Shown here piece after piece: positions 46,538 to 55,222 of a DNA stretch of 64,000 nt (positions are counted from its first letter, which is position 1; each line of letters begins with the position of its first letter). The notes beneath the pieces were generated by a model. It worked only from the letters and a program-made list of their open reading frames with translations, was not told the DNA's origin and did no database searches. The position numbers were made by a program, and so were the translations under genes. The stretch lies in assembly GCA_013215385.1 (NCBI GenBank), contig JABSOY010000006.1, positions 186,001-250,000 of the forward strand. Direction: 5' to 3'. This DNA is from Colwellia sp. GTDB taxonomy: Bacteria > Pseudomonadota > Gammaproteobacteria > Enterobacterales > Alteromonadaceae.

Positions 46538-47158
46538 TTATTTTATTGTCGACATGTATTGCACTAAAGCGGCAATTTCTGCATCTTCAAGATTAAAGGC
46601 AATGTTTTGCATCATGGAATTTTTATCGTTGCTACGGTCTTTGCTGCGGAACTTTTCAAGCTGAGACTTTAAGTAAGTAGCACTTTGTCCAGCAATAGCT
46701 GGAAAGCCAGCTTGTGACATGCCTTTTCCGTCGGCACTATGACAAGCTATACAAGCCGTTATTCCGCGTTCAGCATCGCCACCGAAATATAATTTTTTTC
46801 CTGCTTCACTTGTTTCGCCGATAGCTGGTTTCTGCTTTTGCGAACTAAAATATGCACCTAAATCTCGCATATCTTGCTCATTCAGAGCCATAGTCATGCC
46901 GCCCATTACTGGATCTACTCGGCCACTTTTGCCACCTGAAGTCGCGCCAATTTTAAAATCGTTTAATTGTTTAGCGATATAACTTGCACTTTGCCCTGCC
47001 AAGCTTGGGTACATAGGGACTAAGCTATTACCGTCAGCACCATGACAAGCAGCACACATTACAGATTTTGTTTTACCTGCCTCAATATTACCTACTGAAG
47101 CGATAGCAGTATTTAGTACACTTGTTGCGAATAAAAGAACGAATAATATTTTTTTCAT
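46538..47158 (-). CDS. Diheme cytochrome c4, periplasmic
   Basis: This 206-residue protein has a signal peptide (KKILFVLLFATSVLNTAIA). Two heme c sites are CAACH near residue 36 and CIACH near residue 136. Axial methionines are likely in DPVMGGMTM and NSMMQNIAF. Two homologous domains (AGKTKSVMCAACHGADGNSL, YPSLAGQSASYI) are the class c4 pattern. It transfers electrons in the periplasm, often to cytochrome oxidase. It has its own terminator and leads no operon. It is closely similar to the second half of the neighbouring tetraheme gene, indicating tandem duplication. Confidence 0.92.
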   Translation of the reverse strand: MKKILFVLLFATSVLNTAIASVGNIEAGKTKSVMCAACHGADGNSLVPMYPSLAGQSASYIAKQLNDFKIGATSGGKSGRVDPVMGGMTMALNEQDMRDLGAYFSSQKQKPAIGETSEAGKKLYFGGDAERGITACIACHSADGKGMSQAGFPAIAGQSATYLKSQLEKFRSKDRSNDKNSMMQNIAFNLEDAEIAALVQYMSTIK

Positions 47159-47260
47159 GACAAAATTCTCAGCTGACCGCTAAAAAATTAGCGAGTATGT
47201 TAATGTTTTGAAGTGATGGCAGTTTACACGAATTTAGTGATTGTTAAATGCTCTGAACAG

Positions 47261-47287
47261 AAAAAGCAGCTAATTTAGCTGCTTTTT
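47261..47287 (-). terminator. Terminator after the tetraheme cytochrome gene
   Basis: AAAAAGCAGCTA pairs with TAGCTGCTTTTT around a 3-base loop, 23 bases after the stop. The stem is nearly the same as the terminator after the paralogous diheme gene. Confidence 0.88.
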
Positions 47288-47309
47288 GATAACTTTCAGT
47301 GAATAACCT

Positions 47310-48545
47310 TTATTTCATTGAAGACATAAATTGCGTTAACGCTTCAATATCGTTTTTCTTTAAGCGTTTAGCAATATTGCGCATCATGCTATTACGGTCG
47401 TTATCACGTACTGTTGTTTTGAACTTAGTTAACTGAGCCGTTAAATATTCAACACTTTGATTAGCTACAGCAGGGAAGCCAGCTTTTGCCATACCTTTAC
47501 CCGATGCACCATGACAAGCAATACACGCTGTTATTTTGCGTGAAGCGTCTCCGCCAAAATATAATTGTTGCCCTAGCATCGATGTTGAACCATTACCTGC
47601 AGTGGGTTTTTGACTGGCGAAATAAGCTCCAAGCTCTGTCATATCTTGCTCAGATAAAGCCGCAACCATTCCGGCCATTACTGGATCTTTACGAGCTCCA
47701 GATTTGAATTCTTGCAATTGCTTGGTAATGTATTCTGCGTTTTGCCCTGCTAGTTTAGGATAGATAGGCACTAAGCTATTACCGTCTGCACCATGACATG
47801 AAGCACACATTACTGCTTTTGCTTTACCAGCAATCGCTGCTTCAGTAATTACTGCTACCGTAGCGACACGTTTAACTTTTACATTAGCAACGGCTTGGGT
47901 ATCAGCCAAATATGCGCCCATGTCAGCAATGTCTTCATCGGTCATTGCGCCAGCAAACTGATTCATTGCAAAGTTGATACGTGTCGTTGCTTTAAAGTCA
48001 TGTAATTGTTTTTCAATATATTGTGAGTGTTGCTTGGCTAAATTCGGGTAAATTAATACTTCACTATTCCCTTCTTTACCATGACAACCGATACAAGCAC
48101 CAATGTTACGAGATGGGTCACCTAATTCATATAAGCTTTTACCGGCACTGGCATTAGCAATATGGGCAACAGGCGCTTGTACTGCGGCGGTTTGGCTGGC
48201 ACTTTCAGAACCACTGTCAGCGATAGCTGCAGCACCACTACGGTTTAAGCTGGTAAAATATGCGGCAACGTCTGCCATATCTTGATCTGATAAACCGGCA
48301 GCCATTGGTGCCATTACCGGATCAGTACGTGTTCCATCTTTAAACGCTTTTAATTGTTTAACAATATAATCAGCATGCTGGCCAGCAAGATTAGGAAATG
48401 CTTCGCTTGCTCCAATACCATTTGCACCATGACAAGCTGCACACATGGCTGCTTTAGTTTTACCTGCTTCAACATTACCTGTTGCAGCGAATGCTGAATT
48501 AATGCTCGTTACTGCGAGGATTAATGCAAAAATCATTTTATTCAT
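47310..48545 (-). CDS. Tetraheme c4-type cytochrome (duplicated diheme c4)
   Basis: This is 411 residues from ATG 48545, where a signal peptide starts (MIFALILAVTSINSAFA); the frame is open further upstream, but that stretch has no signal function. Four CxxCH sites are CAACH, CIGCH, CASCH and CIACH, in four c-type domains joined by an Ala/Ser-rich linker near residues 115-145. The last two domains (KAKAVMCASCHGADGNSLVP) are nearly the same as the separate diheme c4 downstream. This is twice the normal c4 length. It probably carries electrons in the periplasm. It diverges from engB, a neighbourhood also seen for c4 genes in pseudomonads. Confidence 0.9.
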   Translation of the reverse strand: MNKMIFALILAVTSINSAFAATGNVEAGKTKAAMCAACHGANGIGASEAFPNLAGQHADYIVKQLKAFKDGTRTDPVMAPMAAGLSDQDMADVAAYFTSLNRSGAAAIADSGSESASQTAAVQAPVAHIANASAGKSLYELGDPSRNIGACIGCHGKEGNSEVLIYPNLAKQHSQYIEKQLHDFKATTRINFAMNQFAGAMTDEDIADMGAYLADTQAVANVKVKRVATVAVITEAAIAGKAKAVMCASCHGADGNSLVPIYPKLAGQNAEYITKQLQEFKSGARKDPVMAGMVAALSEQDMTELGAYFASQKPTAGNGSTSMLGQQLYFGGDASRKITACIACHGASGKGMAKAGFPAVANQSVEYLTAQLTKFKTTVRDNDRNSMMRNIAKRLKKNDIEALTQFMSSMK

Positions 48546-48744
48546 TGAAAGGCTCTCTGCTTTCCTTTTGATAAAGTAATAACTAAAAATCAAAAGGGTG
48601 GATATAAAAACTGGCAACATTTTACACGAATATCAGCCACGTGTAACAAGCATAGTAAAAATTAAGCCTAAAAAATGATACTTTTTACTTTTTCATGATA
48701 AAAAACAGATATAATGCTTTTTTTTATCGTTATTGGACTTCATT

Positions 48745-49395
48745 TTGTCATCACCTGTTATTCATTTAAGTAAAGCCACTTTCACATTGAGTGCGCCAGA
48801 TATTCGTCGCTTGCCTGAAGATAGCGGAATAGAAGTCGCCTTTGCAGGCCGTTCAAATGCTGGTAAATCGAGTGCATTAAACACTCTAACTAACCAACGT
48901 GGTTTGGCAAGAGTAAGTAAAACTCCTGGTCGTACTCAGTTAATTAATATTTTTGAAGTGGCTGAAAACAGACGCTTAGTTGATCTACCTGGTTATGGTT
49001 TTGCAAAAGTGCCATTAGAAATGAAAAAGAAATGGCAAAAAGCACTAGGCGAATACCTAGAAAAACGTGAGTGTTTAAAAGGCTTAGTGATTTTAATGGA
49101 TATTCGTCACCCTCTAAAAGATCTTGATATGGACCTTATTCAATGGGCAGCAGACAGTGAATTACCAATTTTAGCGTTATTAACGAAATCTGATAAGCTT
49201 TCACAAGGTAAACGTAGTGCAGAAGTATTAAAAGTGAAGAAAACTTTATCTAGCTTAAATGCAGATATTAAAGTACAAGCGTTTTCATCATTAAAATATA
49301 CCGGTTTAGAACAAGCAAACGAAGTTATTTGCCAATGGTTAGCAGCAGAATTAGTTGAAACTGATAACAGTGACGAAGGCGATTACGCAGAGTAA
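48745..49395 (+). CDS. engB: Ribosome biogenesis GTPase EngB (YihA/YsxC)
   Basis: This is a GTPase of about 216 residues. G1 is [13 protein letters not shown]2 the TPGRTQ segment, G3 DLPGYG, G4 TKSD and G5 FSSL. The lead-in [20 protein letters not shown] is typical of gammaproteobacterial EngB. It acts in late assembly of the large ribosomal subunit. The start is not ATG: TTG at 48745 (giving [11 protein letters not shown]) or TTG at 48733 are the candidates; 48745 fits the family length better. Ribosome sites are weak for both. Confidence 0.95.
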   Translation: MSSPVIHLSKATFTLSAPDIRRLPEDSGIEVAFAGRSNAGKSSALNTLTNQRGLARVSKTPGRTQLINIFEVAENRRLVDLPGYGFAKVPLEMKKKWQKALGEYLEKRECLKGLVILMDIRHPLKDLDMDLIQWAADSELPILALLTKSDKLSQGKRSAEVLKVKKTLSSLNADIKVQAFSSLKYTGLEQANEVICQWLAAELVETDNSDEGDYAE

Positions 49396-49412
49396 CTACG
49401 TTAAGCACCAAG

Positions 49413-49802
49413 TTAGTCTTCAATTAACTTGGTGTTAGCTTTCAACCATTCTTTTGCTTGAGATTCTGATTGAACGATTTGGTAGCTAGCATAAGGGTCA
49501 CCATATTTTTCTAACATAAACTTGGGGATTAACGGCGGGTTAATAAATAGGGTTTGAAGACAATTGCTGTGTTCTGACCAGAGCTGTAATTCTTTAAGTG
49601 GTGCTGTTACTTCTTTACCGCCCCCTTCCCATTGCGATAAATCTACAATTCTAGCCCATGGCTGCTTTTTTAAGGTTTGCACTGAACATTTTACTTGCTC
49701 TGCGTAAGTTAACGTTTGTTCAATATTCCACGCACCAAAAAAATATGAAAATAATAAATTATTTTCTTGTTTAATAATAAAATGTCCGTGTTTTCTCATC
49801 AT
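49413..49802 (-). CDS. Hypothetical protein, STAS/SpoIIAA-like
   Basis: This is about 129 residues from ATG 49802. The pattern of strands and helices (HFIIKQENNLLFSYFFGAWN, ARIVDLSQWEGGGKEVTAPL, CLQTLFINPPL) resembles SpoIIAA/STAS-like proteins found in marine gammaproteobacteria, but I do not recognise a precise family. It is cytosolic by sequence (no signal). It converges with engB, with the two stops 17 bases apart inside a shared inverted repeat (CACCAAGTTA at 49406-49415 and TAACTTGGTG at 49425-49434). Confidence 0.6.
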   Translation of the reverse strand: MMRKHGHFIIKQENNLLFSYFFGAWNIEQTLTYAEQVKCSVQTLKKQPWARIVDLSQWEGGGKEVTAPLKELQLWSEHSNCLQTLFINPPLIPKFMLEKYGDPYASYQIVQSESQAKEWLKANTKLIED

Positions 49803-49978
49803 ATACAATAGTAGTTTTTTTTTGCAATAACCGAACTTATCAAATAATGGTGTTTAGCTAAATGATTTTTTGGTGAATTTTTCGATATTTCGTCAATATT
49901 TGATCTGTAGTAATAAATCAGCGCTATTAGCCTCAAAAATGAAATGGCCAATAAAATTTAAGTTTTACTAAAAAAGTT

Positions 49979-50018
49979 AAAGGCAGTTATTACCAAGTGA
50001 TAAATGTAAGCTGCCTTT
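49979..50018 (-). terminator. Probable terminator of the ECF sigma operon
   Basis: AAAGGCAG and CTGCCTTT arms with a partly paired 24-base loop lie 9 bases after the last gene; minus-strand TTTAACTTTTTT follows. Confidence 0.6.
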
Positions 50019-50026
50019 AAATTAAG

Positions 50027-50599
50027 CTACTCTGCTGAATGCTGAGCGGGTTCCTGTTTGTTATAAACCTGATCCATAATTGGCTCAAAAGAATCGGGAT
50101 GAATATTACCGATAACATTAACAAAAATCGCTTCGTCATCAGAAAGAGACAAGACTACTAAGCCGTCGATAACCTCTCCGTTTGACTTAATAAACATCAG
50201 TGAATAATCAGTTGTTTCTTCATCGTTTACTCTGACAACATTTTGCCAGCCGTCTGCACGTAAGTTAGCTTGAGTTTCAGCGATATTCTTTTTAAATATT
50301 TCACTGTTATCTTTAACTTTATAAACACTGATTCTTATGCCATCAATATCATCTAATAAGGCGTCAATCTCTGGATCTTCGTCTTCGTCGATAACCCAGC
50401 GCGCAGTACCTATGGCTAGTGGACCTAAAGATAAGTTCACCTCGTTGTCGGCTTGCCACCAATAAGGAGAGTCAATATCTGCATAACCGGCATGGTTGTG
50501 TAATCCGCTAGCGGTAATACCGCACCCCGTGAAGAAAAAACTAGCCGTAATGGCAAATAATAAAAACGCTTTTTTTAAGAAAAGGTTATCAAGTTTCAT
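50027..50599 (-). CDS. DUF4252-like lipoprotein
   Basis: This 190-residue protein has a lipoprotein signal: LLFAITASFFFTGCG, with the lipobox cysteine at about residue 26. The mature domain resembles the neighbouring DUF4252 protein (IRISVYKVKDNSE, WQNVVRVND, IDGLVVLSLSDDEAIFVNVIGNI), a likely paralogue. Last gene of a sigma/anti-sigma operon, 10 bases after the preceding gene. Function unknown; in other bacteria DUF4252 proteins accompany ECF sigma factors. Confidence 0.75.
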   Translation of the reverse strand: MKLDNLFLKKAFLLFAITASFFFTGCGITASGLHNHAGYADIDSPYWWQADNEVNLSLGPLAIGTARWVIDEDEDPEIDALLDDIDGIRISVYKVKDNSEIFKKNIAETQANLRADGWQNVVRVNDEETTDYSLMFIKSNGEVIDGLVVLSLSDDEAIFVNVIGNIHPDSFEPIMDQVYNKQEPAQHSAE

Positions 50600-50609
50600 A
50601 AGTTACTCA

Positions 50610-51155
50610 TTATTTAAGGTCGACATCAATGTTTAGTGATTCAGTTACTTTATTAATTTGTGCTGGGTCTATTTCGCCAACAATATTAATAAATACCGCT
50701 TCTCGTTCATCACTTCCATCATTGCTGTTAATGACCATAACAACTAAGCCGTCCATAATATCATCAGTGATTTTAGTGAAAACACGCACTTTTTCATTAT
50801 CTTGGTTGACTGATACTATCGGCATCCAGTTTTTTGATTTTATGTCTTTGCTGACTTTTGCAATTAAATCTAATGCGGGTTTATCATTGCCTGCCATATT
50901 ATAAATTTGCACCCGCACCGCTTTTAATTTACTGATTAATTCAGCAGCTTCAGGGTCAGACATATTTATTTTACTGATAAAGCCGAGCATGGTTTTATTT
51001 AAATTAACCATGACTTTTGGCTCTCCGTATACCTCCTCAAGACTGGCGAAATCAACGTAACCGCGCTCTTGAGTAATATCATTCGCTGAAGCATGACCGG
51101 TTAGAAATAATGACGAGCTTAGAAAAATAACAGCTGATAAGAATAATTTTTTCAT
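50610..51155 (-). CDS. DUF4252 protein, exported
   Basis: This 181-residue protein has a signal peptide (LFLSAVIFLSSSLFLTGHASA). The mature part GYVDFASLEEVYGEPKVMVN, then VRVQIYNMAGND and a C-terminal DGLVVMVINSNDG with VFINIVGEIDPAQI are typical of DUF4252. It overlaps the putative anti-sigma gene by 4 bases (ATGA). Periplasmic or envelope role, unknown mechanism. Confidence 0.8.
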   Translation of the reverse strand: MKKLFLSAVIFLSSSLFLTGHASANDITQERGYVDFASLEEVYGEPKVMVNLNKTMLGFISKINMSDPEAAELISKLKAVRVQIYNMAGNDKPALDLIAKVSKDIKSKNWMPIVSVNQDNEKVRVFTKITDDIMDGLVVMVINSNDGSDEREAVFINIVGEIDPAQINKVTESLNIDVDLK

Positions 51156-51703
51156 GATGTTTCCTTAAAATGATTAAGTGGTGCAAACAAACTTTGATTC
51201 AGTGGTTGTTGTATGTTTTCATCAAAAGCTTGCTTGATTTGGCGTGCAGATTTAGTTTTTGCGAATGAAATATATTGCAATGCAAGCGCTAGCTCTTGCT
51301 GAGCATGTTGTATTTCGGCTAGTGTCGGTTGTTGATTTGTTGGTGCACTTAACATATTGCTATTAAGTAGAGCGACTGCGGTTACTGTTGCCGCTAATGC
51401 GCTGATTTTTTGCCAACTGGGTTTGAATTTACCAAAAACAACGTTGTCGCTTTTGTCCGTTTGATTAATGGCCTGTAACTTATTCGCTAAACCTGTTGGT
51501 AAAGCTTGCAAGCCGATTTCGTTAAGATGTTGCTCAATATGTAACGCTTGTTCCATATCCGCAATGTATTCTTGGTTGTACTTTTCAGTCGTTAACTCTT
51601 TATCGATAGACAAAGCTCTTGCCAGTACTCGGGTATCTGCTGAGATGTCATTTTTAGCTAAAAAATTATCTAATGGTTTTTGCCATGATTTGTCATCATT
51701 CAT
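51152..51703 (-). CDS. Putative anti-sigma factor
   Basis: This 183-residue protein has a cytosolic helical N-terminal half (to about 90), one membrane helix (ISALAATVTAVALLNSNML) and a short periplasmic part rich in helix formers. It overlaps the ECF sigma gene by 8 bases. Topology and position match membrane-bound anti-sigma factors; there is no recognised zinc-anti-sigma H-x3-C-x2-C motif, so the call rests on context. Confidence 0.65.
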   Translation of the reverse strand: MNDDKSWQKPLDNFLAKNDISADTRVLARALSIDKELTTEKYNQEYIADMEQALHIEQHLNEIGLQALPTGLANKLQAINQTDKSDNVVFGKFKPSWQKISALAATVTAVALLNSNMLSAPTNQQPTLAEIQHAQQELALALQYISFAKTKSARQIKQAFDENIQQPLNQSLFAPLNHFKETS

Positions 51704-52193
51704 GGGTGTACTCCTTTAAGTGGCTTCTCAATTCACGTCGAGCACGGTGCAAATATACTTTGACCTGGCTAGCAGTTAAGTTAAGTGATTGAGCGGCAAT
51801 ACTTTGGCTGTTTTGTTGAACGTCGCAAAGCATGATCAACGAGCTATAAGGTTCTTTTAAGCAAGAAATAGCATTACTTAGCCAACTACTTAACTGTTGA
51901 TGCTGTAAGTTTCCTGCAGGTTCTTGATGGTCTTGTGTGACTTGATGTTCGTCTTCAACTTGACTGTATTCTTTACGTTTACGTAATTTATCAATACAAG
52001 CGTTGCGGGTTACCGCAGAGAGCCAAGCAGACATTTTTTCAATATCTACTTGTTCAAAGCTATGCCATAAACGTGTAAAAACATCTTGGGTAATATCTTC
52101 CGCTTCATGTTTGTCGCGTAAAATATATAAGGCTAACGAATAAATTCGTTGCTGATGTTCTGCGATTATTTTATTAAATTTATTTCCTTTCAT
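51696..52193 (-). CDS. ECF-type RNA polymerase sigma factor
   Basis: This 165-residue protein has sigma region 2 with AEDITQDVFTRLWHSF (the -10 recognition helix) and SAWLSAVTRNACIDKLRKRK, a Q-rich linker, and region 4 (LTASQVKVYLHRARRELRSHL) that reads the -35 element. There is no region 3, so it is an ECF (group 4) factor. It is the first gene of a four-gene operon with a putative anti-sigma and two DUF4252 genes. The only possible ATG lacks a ribosome binding site; an ECF-like promoter ends almost at the start codon. Confidence 0.92.
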   Translation of the reverse strand: MKGNKFNKIIAEHQQRIYSLALYILRDKHEAEDITQDVFTRLWHSFEQVDIEKMSAWLSAVTRNACIDKLRKRKEYSQVEDEHQVTQDHQEPAGNLQHQQLSSWLSNAISCLKEPYSSLIMLCDVQQNSQSIAAQSLNLTASQVKVYLHRARRELRSHLKEYTHE

Positions 52194-52200
52194 AGTTATA

Positions 52201-52228
52201 ATTACGCACGACTTTGCGAAAGGTTACA
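52201..52228 (-). promoter_or_regulatory. Candidate ECF-type promoter before the sigma operon
   Basis: On the minus strand TGTAACC (52222-52228) and CGTAAT (52201-52206) are 15 bp apart, an ECF-like -35/-10 layout. The -10 ends 7 bases before the ATG, so transcription would start at or next to the start codon. Confidence 0.4.
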
Positions 52229-52255
52229 AATTTATTTATTTATTTTTAATTTATT

Positions 52256-53521
52256 TTACAAAAGGACTTCTAAACCGATTGGAATAATAAGCAAACCACC
52301 ACATCCGTAGGCAATTTTTTGTAAGCCCTTATGGTAATGCTTTTTAATCTTCACACCAAATAATGGCTTTAAAATATCGATACGACGAATAACTTCAAAA
52401 CAAATAAAACATAATGCAATGGTGAGTAAAATAACACTTATCGGTTCTATAACAGGACCTAAAGCCATCGGCGCTAAGTTATAGGCGAGCACAATAATAA
52501 TCGTTTGATGGACAATGTAAAAAGGATAAACCGCATCGCTAAAATAGTTTAATAATGGCGACTTTCTATTTAAGTATTTATAAGCACACGCCAATACCAT
52601 TAATACACCGACAACACGCACATTAGTGTAAATAATCATACCGATCATCATTAACCAAGGTGGAGTAGCATCGTTGTGCTTTATCCAAACGGTATTATAG
52701 AAATAGATTAATGCGATTAATAACAATACGAAGCTAAGCAGTAATGGTTTGACATTAACCTTTAATTTTTGCCAAAAACTCGCATGCCAGCCAATTAAAT
52801 AACCATAAAGCAAAAAAATAAAGCCCAAAGGATAGCGATTAGTGTCTGGATCCCATGTTATTTGAATAATAAAGATAGGCAGGCTTAGTATTAATATCAT
52901 CACGGCGATATGCTGTTTGAACAGCCAGTTACACGCGCTTGTTATATAAGACGAATTTAGCAGAGGAAGTAATACTATTATCGCCAATGAGTATTCCCAC
53001 AAAGAACGCAAATACCATAAATGGTTTACATCCCAGTGTGGCCAAATTCCGGCCTGATACTTTTCGAAAATAACACCATTGTCAGTAAACATTGCCAAAT
53101 AGAATTGCCAATACGACATATCTAACGCGCCGTTTGCACTCATTTCTACATACAATTGCGGTGGCACAACAACCAAAATACCAAACAGCAATGGCAAGAG
53201 TAAACGTAAACTTCTAACAAATGCATAACGTACTAAAGACACTCTTACTAAAATAAATCGGATAGCGATACCAGAGATAATCCATAAAGATGCCATGCGC
53301 CAAGGTTCAACAATAAGCATAAGGCTTGCTAATGTTTGTGATTGATAAGCACTTTTGAAATGAAACCCCCAATTCGCTACATACAACATACCAATATGAT
53401 AAAAAATAAGTAAGCCAAAAACGAGAATACGTAACCAGTCGAGATCGTAACGCCTTTCAGGCATTCCTTGTTGGTCAGGAATAAAGTATTTTTTTATTAA
53501 GTTACTGGATTGAACAAGCAT
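52256..53521 (-). CDS. Membrane acyltransferase family 3 protein
   Basis: This is 421 residues from ATG 53521 (GGTGAG upstream); the open frame is longer but lacks another ribosome site. It has about ten membrane helices. The N-terminal RRYDLDWLRILVFGLLIFYH carries the conserved D-x-L-R and the catalytic histidine region of acyltransferase 3 enzymes; SLLWIISG-like MASLWIISGIA and RSLRLLLPLLFGILVVVPPQ follow. Such proteins move acyl groups onto sugars, lipids or membrane glucans (OpgC-like). The substrate is unknown. It diverges from a membrane LytTR regulator, a frequent partnership. Confidence 0.85.
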   Translation of the reverse strand: MLVQSSNLIKKYFIPDQQGMPERRYDLDWLRILVFGLLIFYHIGMLYVANWGFHFKSAYQSQTLASLMLIVEPWRMASLWIISGIAIRFILVRVSLVRYAFVRSLRLLLPLLFGILVVVPPQLYVEMSANGALDMSYWQFYLAMFTDNGVIFEKYQAGIWPHWDVNHLWYLRSLWEYSLAIIVLLPLLNSSYITSACNWLFKQHIAVMILILSLPIFIIQITWDPDTNRYPLGFIFLLYGYLIGWHASFWQKLKVNVKPLLLSFVLLLIALIYFYNTVWIKHNDATPPWLMMIGMIIYTNVRVVGVLMVLACAYKYLNRKSPLLNYFSDAVYPFYIVHQTIIIVLAYNLAPMALGPVIEPISVILLTIALCFICFEVIRRIDILKPLFGVKIKKHYHKGLQKIAYGCGGLLIIPIGLEVLL

Positions 53522-53676
53522 TTGCTCACCTTTATAGCTAAAGAATATAGTAGAATAATGACAGGAAATTTTTTGATGAAAAGTCAAAAAGGTTTAACAA
53601 ACAATGTGTAGGGATAAGCGGTGGCTGTGAGGGATGAAATGTTTTGCTTTAATTCTTGTTGTGCTACTTTAATCAG

Positions 53677-54525
53677 ATGAATAAATTACAGCACTTTCAA
53701 AAATATAAACTTCGCTATGAAGTCTTAGTCATTTTTTGCTACTTTTTATTTAATAGTCTCATTTCGGCTACGTCAGTGATCATGGAGGCTAACCGCTCAG
53801 GGGAACCTAACTTTCAATTATGGGAGCCTTTTGTTTGGCAATGGAGTAGTGCTTTAGGAATTATATCTTTGTTGCCTGCGTGCGTGTGGCTACTAAAAAA
53901 ACAGCCCTTTAATTGGTCAAAAATAAAATACTCCCTGGCGATTTATTTTATTTGTTCTATTTTGTTTTCCATCCTTCATGTCAGTGTGATGGTGGCGATA
54001 AGGGAGTTTGTATACTGGACTCAATCGCTTAATTATAATTTCGGTAATATTTTCATTGAATTTTTATATGAGTATCGTAAAGATCTGATGAGCTTTATTT
54101 CTCTCTTAGTCGTAATTAAGGGCTACGATTTTATTGTTAGTCAACTACAAGGAGAGGCGAGTCCGATTGCTGTTGGCGAAGAAGAAATTGTTACTCAACG
54201 ATTCGACCGCTTATTAGTTAAAAAGTTAGGTAAAGAATTCATCGTTAAAGTAGAAGATATAGAATGGCTTGAGTCGTCGGGAAATTACGTGAATTTACAT
54301 ATTAAAGGACGTATATACCCAACAAGAGCAACCCTAACGCAATTAATAGCTCAAATTGAAGACCAAGGTTTTTGCCGTATTCATCGTTCGCATGCGGTTA
54401 ATCTAAATAATATCGAGTCAATTACCCCATTGAGCAGTGGAGATAGTGAAGTAAGACTGAGTAATGGAAAAACATTGAACCTATCGAGGCGATACAAAGA
54501 CGCATTTAAATCAAGATTGCTGTAA
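53677..54525 (+). CDS. Membrane-anchored LytTR transcriptional regulator
   Basis: This is 282 residues from ATG 53677. Four membrane helices occupy about residues 15-165 (VLVIFCYFLFNSLISATSVI, SSALGIISLLPACVWLL, SLAIYFICSILFSILHVSVM, LMSFISLLVVIKGY). A C-terminal LytTR DNA-binding domain follows (about 185-282: VEDIEWLESSGNYVNLHI, RATLTQLIAQIEDQGFCRIH, RSHAVNLNNIESI). It has no receiver domain, so it responds directly to a membrane signal. It probably controls the divergent acyltransferase gene (inference from position). Confidence 0.88.
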   Translation: MNKLQHFQKYKLRYEVLVIFCYFLFNSLISATSVIMEANRSGEPNFQLWEPFVWQWSSALGIISLLPACVWLLKKQPFNWSKIKYSLAIYFICSILFSILHVSVMVAIREFVYWTQSLNYNFGNIFIEFLYEYRKDLMSFISLLVVIKGYDFIVSQLQGEASPIAVGEEEIVTQRFDRLLVKKLGKEFIVKVEDIEWLESSGNYVNLHIKGRIYPTRATLTQLIAQIEDQGFCRIHRSHAVNLNNIESITPLSSGDSEVRLSNGKTLNLSRRYKDAFKSRLL

Positions 54526-54690
54526 ATTTGAAGTTTAACTGATTTGGCAAAGCCCTGAAACTTTGAAAAGCAGTATGCATGTACTAAATCATACAGTAGC
54601 AGATGATGATTACCCCTTTATTTAACTGATAGTTAGCCTCAGTTACACTATGTGTTCTCACCTCGAAATTAACTAAAAACAGTTACAATG

Positions 54691-54707
54691 ATTTACATAA
54701 AGTAAAT
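54691..54707 (+). promoter_or_regulatory. Palindrome ATTTAC-N5-GTAAAT, putative MarR operator
   Basis: A 17-bp perfect inverted repeat ends 45 bases before the marR start. Its size and place suit autoregulation by the MarR dimer. Confidence 0.4.
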
Positions 54708-54751
54708 AATCTGCCAATATACATAACCACTTATATAAGGGCTTATTTAAA

Positions 54752-55222
54752 ATGAAAGATAGCTATTCAAATCTAGGAACTAGGCTTCGCCATTTGATTG
54801 AACTACTTGATAATGATGTAGAAAAAAGTTATGTCGAAGCAGGTTTAGACAAATATAAGCCCCGCTATACACCAGTATTTCGTGCCTTAATGAATGAGCA
54901 ACCTTTGACGGTTAAGCAACTAACTTTGCGAACTAAGGTATCACAACCTGCAATCACTCAAACAATTAACGCAATGGAAAAACACCAACTAATCGTTAGG
55001 GTTAAAGGTGATGACGCTAGGGAAAACAAGGTTCAGTTATCACAACAGGGATTAGATATGCTGCCGACATTACAAGCCCAGTGGCAGGCAACTAAGAAGG
55101 CCGCTGCAAGTTTAGATAATGAATTAGAGCACTCATTATCGGCAACCGTAGAAATGGCTATTACGGCACTTAACAGCAATAGCTTTCAACAGCGAATAAC
55201 GTTTAATAAAAAGGAAAAGTAG
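54752..55222 (+). CDS. MarR-family transcriptional regulator
   Basis: This 156-residue protein has a winged-helix domain (PLTVKQLTLRTKVSQPAITQ recognition helix, then the wing VKGDDARENKVQLSQQGLDM) characteristic of MarR. The D-x-R wing motif (DDAREN) is intact. It ends directly before the S41 peptidase start (stop and start adjoin), so the two genes form an operon. Ligand unknown. A palindrome upstream is a candidate own operator. Confidence 0.92.
   Translation: MKDSYSNLGTRLRHLIELLDNDVEKSYVEAGLDKYKPRYTPVFRALMNEQPLTVKQLTLRTKVSQPAITQTINAMEKHQLIVRVKGDDARENKVQLSQQGLDMLPTLQAQWQATKKAAASLDNELEHSLSATVEMAITALNSNSFQQRITFNKKEK

Noticed and set aside
49406-49434. Strong terminator between engB and the hypothetical gene
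   Set aside because: The stem is good, but there is no U-run on either side and it overlaps the end of the hypothetical gene, so I kept it only as a note.
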